Shown here in pieces: positions 1 to 5,663 of a stretch of 5,663 bases of DNA. Each line of letters starts with the position of its first letter. Within the stretch, counting starts at the first letter, position 1. This DNA comes from a bacterium UBP1_UBA4771 (GTDB taxonomy: Bacteria; Krumholzibacteriota; Krumholzibacteriia; Krumholzibacteriales; Krumholzibacteriaceae), in the NCBI GenBank assembly GCA_002403295.1, contig DHHN01000049.1:7856-13518 (forward strand), written 5' to 3'. The position numbers were made by a program, and so were the translations under genes. Below the pieces are notes generated by a model. It did not search any database. It was given only the letters and a program-made list of their open reading frames with translations, and was not told where the DNA came from.

Positions 1-26
1 TCTCTCGCGGGCGGTTCGGATCCGTG

Positions 27-71
27 AAAGCCCGGTCGTCGAATCCGGCGAGGTTTCGGCGGCCGGGCTTC
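27..71 (-). terminator. Possible terminator hairpin after the kinase gene
   Basis: Arms AAGCCCGG (28-35) and CCGGGCTT (63-70) are exact reverse complements, extended by one G-U pair, with a 27-base loop. The structure begins two bases after the kinase stop codon. The bases following it on the minus strand are CACGG, not a T run, so it does not meet the usual intrinsic terminator pattern; it may instead be a transcript-end stabilising hairpin or fortuitous. The rest of 1-73 shows nothing further. Confidence 0.35.
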
Positions 72-73
72 TC

Positions 74-1696
74 TTATCCCGCCGGCCGGAGGCGCCGGAG
101 CGCCTCCGCGGCATCGGTCTTGTCCGTCTCCGAGCCGACGCTTCCGAGCCTGCGCCAGAACGCGGCCGCTTCGGCGGGCTGCCCCGCGCGCGCGTGCCAT
201 TCGGCGAGGAGTCTCAGGAGCTCGGGGTTGTCCGGTATGATCTCGATCGCCTGCCGCCAGTACGAGCCGGCTTCCGATTCCCGGCCGAGCGCGGCGGCGG
301 CGAGCCCCCGGTTCTTGAATAGATAACCGCGCAGCGGTCCCTCGGCGGGATTCGTCCGCTCCCGGACGATCCCCTCGTCGAGAATTCGGATCGCCTCCTC
401 GGCCCTGCCGCGCCGGACGAGAAGAACGCCGAGGTTGTTGTAGGGCGCCGCGAGCGACGGGTCGGCGTCGATGGCGCGGCGAAAATACGTTTCGGCTCCG
501 TCGAGATCGTCGAGCCGCCAGCGCACGTCGCCGAGGTTGTAGAGCGCGGCCGCATACCGGGGCGCGAGCGAAACGGCGCGCCGGAGCAGGGAATCCGCCT
601 CGGCCAACGCGCCTTTGCGGATGTAGAGCATGGCGAGGTTGTTCAGGGGAATTTCCCAGCTTCCGTCGGCGATGAGAGCCTTTTGATACTCGATTTCCGC
701 CTCCGGCATCCGCCCCGCGTCCTCGTGCGCGTGGGCGATGGAGTCGTGGCGCGCGGCGGCGGGACGGTCGCCGCGATGTTCGGCGCCGCGGAAGAAAACG
801 ACGGCGATCGCAACGGCGACGGCGACCGCGGGGACGGCGATCTTGAGGAGCAGGGTCGAGCGCGCGCGCGGCGCCGCCGGCTGCGGCGGCCGGATGGCGG
901 AGCGAAGGGCGTCGCGGAACGAGGCCGCGTCGGCGAAGCGCGCGGCGGGATCCTTTTCGAGGGAGCGCTCGATCGCGCCGGCGATCGATTCGGGGAGGTC
1001 GGGAACGAGCTCGGCGATCGGGCGGGGCGCCTCGTTTGTGATGGCGTACATCGTCGCGAGCGGATGCTCGCCGGTGAACGCAGGCTCCCCCGCGAGAAGC
1101 TCGTAGAGCACGGCGCCGAGCGAAAAGAGATCGCTCGGCGCGTCGGCCGGTTTTCCCCTGACTTGCTCGGGGGACATGTAGCGCGCGGTGCCGAGCGTGG
1201 CGCCGTCGGCGGTGAGGGACGTTTCCCCGCCCAAGCGGGCGATGCCGAAATCCATGAGCTTCGCCGCGCCGTCCCGCGTGACGATGATATTTTCCGGCTT
1301 CAGATCGCGATGGACGATGCCCTCCGCGTGAAGTCGGGCGAGCGCGTCGAGGATGCCGGAGATCCAGTCGGCCGCCGTGGCCCACGGCACGGGGCCGCGG
1401 TCGATGACGGCGCGGAGCGTCTCGCCGGCGACGAGCTCCATGGCGAACCAGGGAGTGCCGCCGTCCTCGCCCGCCGCGTAGACGGTGACGATGTTCGGGT
1501 GATTGATGCGGGAGCAGGCCTTCGCCTCGCGCAGAAAACGCCTGCGAGCCTCGGCGCCGAGCGAATCGGGGCGTATGATCTTGAGCGCGACCTCGCGATC
1601 GAGGGCGGTGTCTCGGGCGCGGTACACGATCCCCATGCCGCCCTCGCCGAGCGCGCCGATAAGCTCATAGCCCGCGATCTTCGCCGGATCGGTCAT
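74..1696 (-). CDS. PknB-type transmembrane Ser/Thr protein kinase with extracytoplasmic TPRs
   Basis: A 540-residue Hanks-type kinase with all the key residues: glycine loop GEGGMGIVY 17-25, Lys39 in VALK, Glu57 in helix C, HRDLKPEN 129-136 (catalytic Asp131), DFG 149-151, SPE 175-177, Asp189 in the DLFSLG motif. It should therefore be an active ATP-dependent kinase. The kinase domain ends near 268; a proline/basic linker leads to one transmembrane helix at about 281-302, and residues 315-520 form about six TPRs of 34-residue type, predicted outside the inner membrane. The ATG at 1696 was chosen because the kinase fold begins ten residues later; longer frame extensions would run into the FecR-like gene and read as low-complexity Arg/Ser-rich sequence. 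It follows the FecR-like stop by 31 bases, and no strong Shine-Dalgarno precedes it (GGAAGA about 12 bases upstream is the best), so its translation may depend on the upstream gene. PASTA repeats are absent. Targets are unknown. Confidence 0.93.
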   Translation of the reverse strand: MTDPAKIAGYELIGALGEGGMGIVYRARDTALDREVALKIIRPDSLGAEARRRFLREAKACSRINHPNIVTVYAAGEDGGTPWFAMELVAGETLRAVIDRGPVPWATAADWISGILDALARLHAEGIVHRDLKPENIIVTRDGAAKLMDFGIARLGGETSLTADGATLGTARYMSPEQVRGKPADAPSDLFSLGAVLYELLAGEPAFTGEHPLATMYAITNEAPRPIAELVPDLPESIAGAIERSLEKDPAARFADAASFRDALRSAIRPPQPAAPRARSTLLLKIAVPAVAVAVAIAVVFFRGAEHRGDRPAAARHDSIAHAHEDAGRMPEAEIEYQKALIADGSWEIPLNNLAMLYIRKGALAEADSLLRRAVSLAPRYAAALYNLGDVRWRLDDLDGAETYFRRAIDADPSLAAPYNNLGVLLVRRGRAEEAIRILDEGIVRERTNPAEGPLRGYLFKNRGLAAAALGRESEAGSYWRQAIEIIPDNPELLRLLAEWHARAGQPAEAAAFWRRLGSVGSETDKTDAAEALRRLRPAG

Positions 1697-1727
1697 GGGC
1701 CGCCGCGATCTTCCGCCGGCGCCTCTC

Positions 1728-2684
1728 TCAGCGCCGTTCGATGAGAAGGTTGTATTCCTCGAGCGCTTCCTCGGTCCGTCCCGTTTCGGCGTAGAGACGC
1801 GCGAGGATCGTGCGCAGCGCCGCGTTGTCCGGATCCGCCTCGATCGCCAGACGCGTCTCGGCGATGGCATCGTCGAAAAGCCGATGGCGGAAAAACGCGC
1901 TCGCCCGCACGATGCGGCGCGCGGACGCGCTCGGAGCGCGTTCCGTCTCGGCCGCCGCGAGCATGTCGGCGAGCGACCGCTCTTCGACTTCGGGCAGCAC
2001 GTCGAAGAATCCTGCCGGGGTCCTCGCCGGCGGAATGCGGAGCGGATCGGTCGTCTCGAGGGTCCACGAGTAGATCGTGCCGGGTTCGAGGGGCGGCTCA
2101 TCGGCCGGATACTCCGCGGCGTTCGTTCCCGTAACGTCCGTTTGCCAGCGGAGCCCCGCCTCGTCGTACAGCTTGAGGCGCAGCTCCGTCGACGGGTCGG
2201 CCGCCGACCAGCGGAAGCGCGGATGCCCCCCGCGGACGGCCGTCCGGCACGGCGCCTCGAGACGGATGTCGTTCATCGTTCCTCCCGAGCGGAGCGCCGC
2301 GAGCGTGCTCACGCCTTCGGCGTCCTTGAGCGTGAGAAAGCTCTGCACGGACGCGAATGTTTCGCCCGCCGCCGGCGCCGCGCGCCCCGGGGCCGTCGCG
2401 CCGGCCGTCCGAACGACGAGGCTGCTCGACGAGCCGACGGTGATCCACGTGCCGTTTTTGAAATGGATCTCGGCCTGCGCTCCGGGACCGGTGCGGATCT
2501 CGTCCCCCGCGCCGAGGGGGAGTCCGTAGGCCCCGGGCGCCGTCGTGCCGTCCGTCCGCCGCACCGTGACCTCGCCCGTGCAGGAGAGGAGCAGCGCGTC
2601 GGGCGACTGCGCCCGCGCCGGCGCGGCGGCAATCATCGTTCCGAGCGCCGCAATGGCCGCGAGTGACAGGAAAATCGTTTTCAT
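1728..2684 (-). CDS. Exported FecR-like domain protein with C-terminal TPR
   Basis: A 318-residue predicted periplasmic protein. Residues 1-25 form a Sec signal peptide: Lys2, a hydrophobic core, and Ala-Arg-Ala before the predicted cut at 25/26; there is no lipobox Cys. Residues about 33-95 match the FecR-like fold: GEVTVRR, then GLPLGAGDEIRTG, AEIHFKNGTWITVGSSSSLVV. Residues about 150-215 look like an Ig/FN3-type module (PRFRWSA ... EYPADEPPLEPGTIYSWTLE). Residues about 257-318 carry one or two TPR-like units ending EEALEEYNLLIERR. The mature protein has just two cysteines, Cys35 and Cys146. Unlike the anti-sigma factor FecR, it has no N-terminal cytoplasmic region and no transmembrane anchor, and no ECF sigma factor adjoins it; an anti-sigma role is therefore unlikely. 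It is first in a probable operon with the kinase. Domain call is firm; biological role is unknown. Confidence 0.88.
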   Translation of the reverse strand: MKTIFLSLAAIAALGTMIAAAPARAQSPDALLLSCTGEVTVRRTDGTTAPGAYGLPLGAGDEIRTGPGAQAEIHFKNGTWITVGSSSSLVVRTAGATAPGRAAPAAGETFASVQSFLTLKDAEGVSTLAALRSGGTMNDIRLEAPCRTAVRGGHPRFRWSAADPSTELRLKLYDEAGLRWQTDVTGTNAAEYPADEPPLEPGTIYSWTLETTDPLRIPPARTPAGFFDVLPEVEERSLADMLAAAETERAPSASARRIVRASAFFRHRLFDDAIAETRLAIEADPDNAALRTILARLYAETGRTEEALEEYNLLIERR

Positions 2685-2695
2685 GCCGAATTCAT

Positions 2696-2702
2696 CCCCC
2701 TC
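2696..2702 (-). promoter_or_regulatory. Ribosome binding site of the FecR-like gene
   Basis: GAGGGGG on the minus strand lies 11 bases before the ATG at 2684, slightly long but usable spacing. It supports this start, which also yields a complete signal peptide. A nearer ATG overlapping the end of the G run (2693-2695) opens a frame that stops after four codons, so it is not a competing gene start. Confidence 0.55.
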
Positions 2703-2739
2703 GTATGCGGTGTGCGCGAATCAGTCCCTCGATGGCGCG

Positions 2740-2768
2740 AGTATACGCCGCCGAAGCGCGGCGGCCAA
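2740..2768 (-). promoter_or_regulatory. Sigma-70-type promoter for the FecR-like/kinase operon
   Basis: On the minus strand there is a -35 box TTGGCC (2763-2768, four of six matches to TTGACA), a 17-base spacer (2746-2762) and a -10 box TATACT (2740-2745, five of six matches to TATAAT). The spacing is optimal and the -10 stands out as AT-rich in very GC-rich surroundings. Transcription would start near 2733, giving a leader of about 49 bases before the FecR-like gene. The -35 lies one base downstream of the terminator's T-rich tail. The consensus is for housekeeping sigma factors in general; this organism's own preference is unknown. Confidence 0.55.
2747..2765. repeat. Perfect inverted repeat in the promoter spacer (candidate operator)
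   Basis: Arms GCCGCCG (2747-2753) and CGGCGGC (2759-2765) are exact reverse complements around a five-base centre AAGCG. The element fills nearly the whole -35/-10 spacer and covers three bases of the -35 box, a classic position for a repressor or a MerR-like spacer-binding regulator. In GC-rich DNA short GC palindromes arise by chance, so the placement is the main argument. Confidence 0.4.
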
Positions 2769-2769
2769 C

Positions 2770-2800
2770 GAAAAAGAACGGCACGCCGGGGCGGCGTCCG
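2770..2800 (-). terminator. Intrinsic terminator after the sigma-54 activator gene
   Basis: Read on the minus strand, CGG-ACGCCG, loop CCC, CGGCGT-G-CCG forms a six-base-pair perfect stem extended by three further pairs across a one-base bulge, and is followed directly by TTCTTTTTC. It begins 66 bases after the activator's TAA stop. Hairpin plus U-rich tail on this strand only fits a one-way rho-independent terminator that isolates the activator transcript from the downstream pair of genes. Confidence 0.78.
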
Positions 2801-2866
2801 GGGCCCGAGCGATCGAGCCCGCGGGCCGTTCGGCGCGCGGCGGCGGCGTTCCGGATCGTCGCGGCG

Positions 2867-5663
<2,797 letters not shown>

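Noticed and set aside
1697..2101. N-terminal extension of the kinase frame up to an ATG at 2101
   Set aside because: The extra 135 residues overlap the FecR-like gene, read as Arg/Ser-rich shadow sequence and have no kinase-family counterpart; the ATG at 1696 starts directly before the kinase fold.
683..2666. Long plus-strand open frames (683-1744 and 1695-2666)
   Set aside because: They are antisense to the kinase and FecR-like genes, are Arg/Gly/Asp-rich with no recognisable fold, and arise from the lack of stop codons in GC-rich DNA opposite real genes.
1728..2684. FecR-type anti-sigma factor
   Set aside because: Despite the FecR-like domain there is a cleavable signal peptide, no cytoplasmic anti-sigma domain, no membrane anchor and no adjacent ECF sigma gene or TonB receptor.
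2703..2766. Sigma-54 (-24/-12) promoter upstream of the FecR-like gene, which would make it a target of the activator
   Set aside because: TGGC near 2764 lacks a GC at the required spacing (TC instead), and the GG-N10-GC match starting in GAGGGACTG lacks the other conserved bases. No convincing -24/-12 element was found.
2817..2826. Ten-base palindrome GCCCGCGGGC between the activator and its terminator
   Set aside because: Short, wholly G/C and in a very GC-rich stretch with several similar overlapping matches; expected by chance and not tied to any promoter element.

Overview
The window is GC-rich bacterial DNA in which every convincing gene lies on the minus strand. It reads, in transcription order from the right edge to the left: (1) the 3' portion of a very large sigma-54-dependent transcriptional activator (TPR array - GAF - AAA+ - Fis-type HTH); (2) a short intergenic region with an intrinsic terminator followed at once by a good sigma-70-type promoter; (3) a secreted FecR-like/TPR protein; and (4), 31 bases further on, a membrane-spanning PknB-type Ser/Thr kinase with a TPR-rich extracytoplasmic tail. 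The last 73 bases hold only a possible hairpin. The Sec signal peptide, the use of sigma-54 and the abundance of Ser/Thr kinases and TPR proteins suggest a Gram-negative environmental lineage with elaborate signalling, of the kind seen in Eisenbacteria/Krumholzibacteriota-like, acidobacterial or myxobacterial genomes. That placement is an impression from protein style only.

The activator (2867 to the right edge) has no stop or convincing start before the window ends: its frame stays open through base 5663, and the first Met looks like an internal residue of a TPR helix. It has no receiver domain. Its sensory part is a strikingly regular set of about nine TPRs at an exact 40-residue pitch, followed by a GAF domain. 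The AAA+ domain has GAFTGA, so sigma-54 contact is expected, but the Walker B Asp is Asn and Walker A is also non-canonical.

The FecR-like protein and the kinase look like a two-gene operon with its own promoter (-35 TTGGCC, 17-base spacer, -10 TATACT). A perfect 7-bp inverted repeat occupies the spacer and overlaps the -35 box, so it is a candidate operator. A plausible but unproven reading is that the exported FecR/TPR protein works with the extracytoplasmic TPR domain of the kinase to relay an envelope signal into the cytoplasm, with the neighbouring sigma-54 activator as a possible output or as an independent regulator. No mobile element, CRISPR array, tRNA or rRNA was seen.
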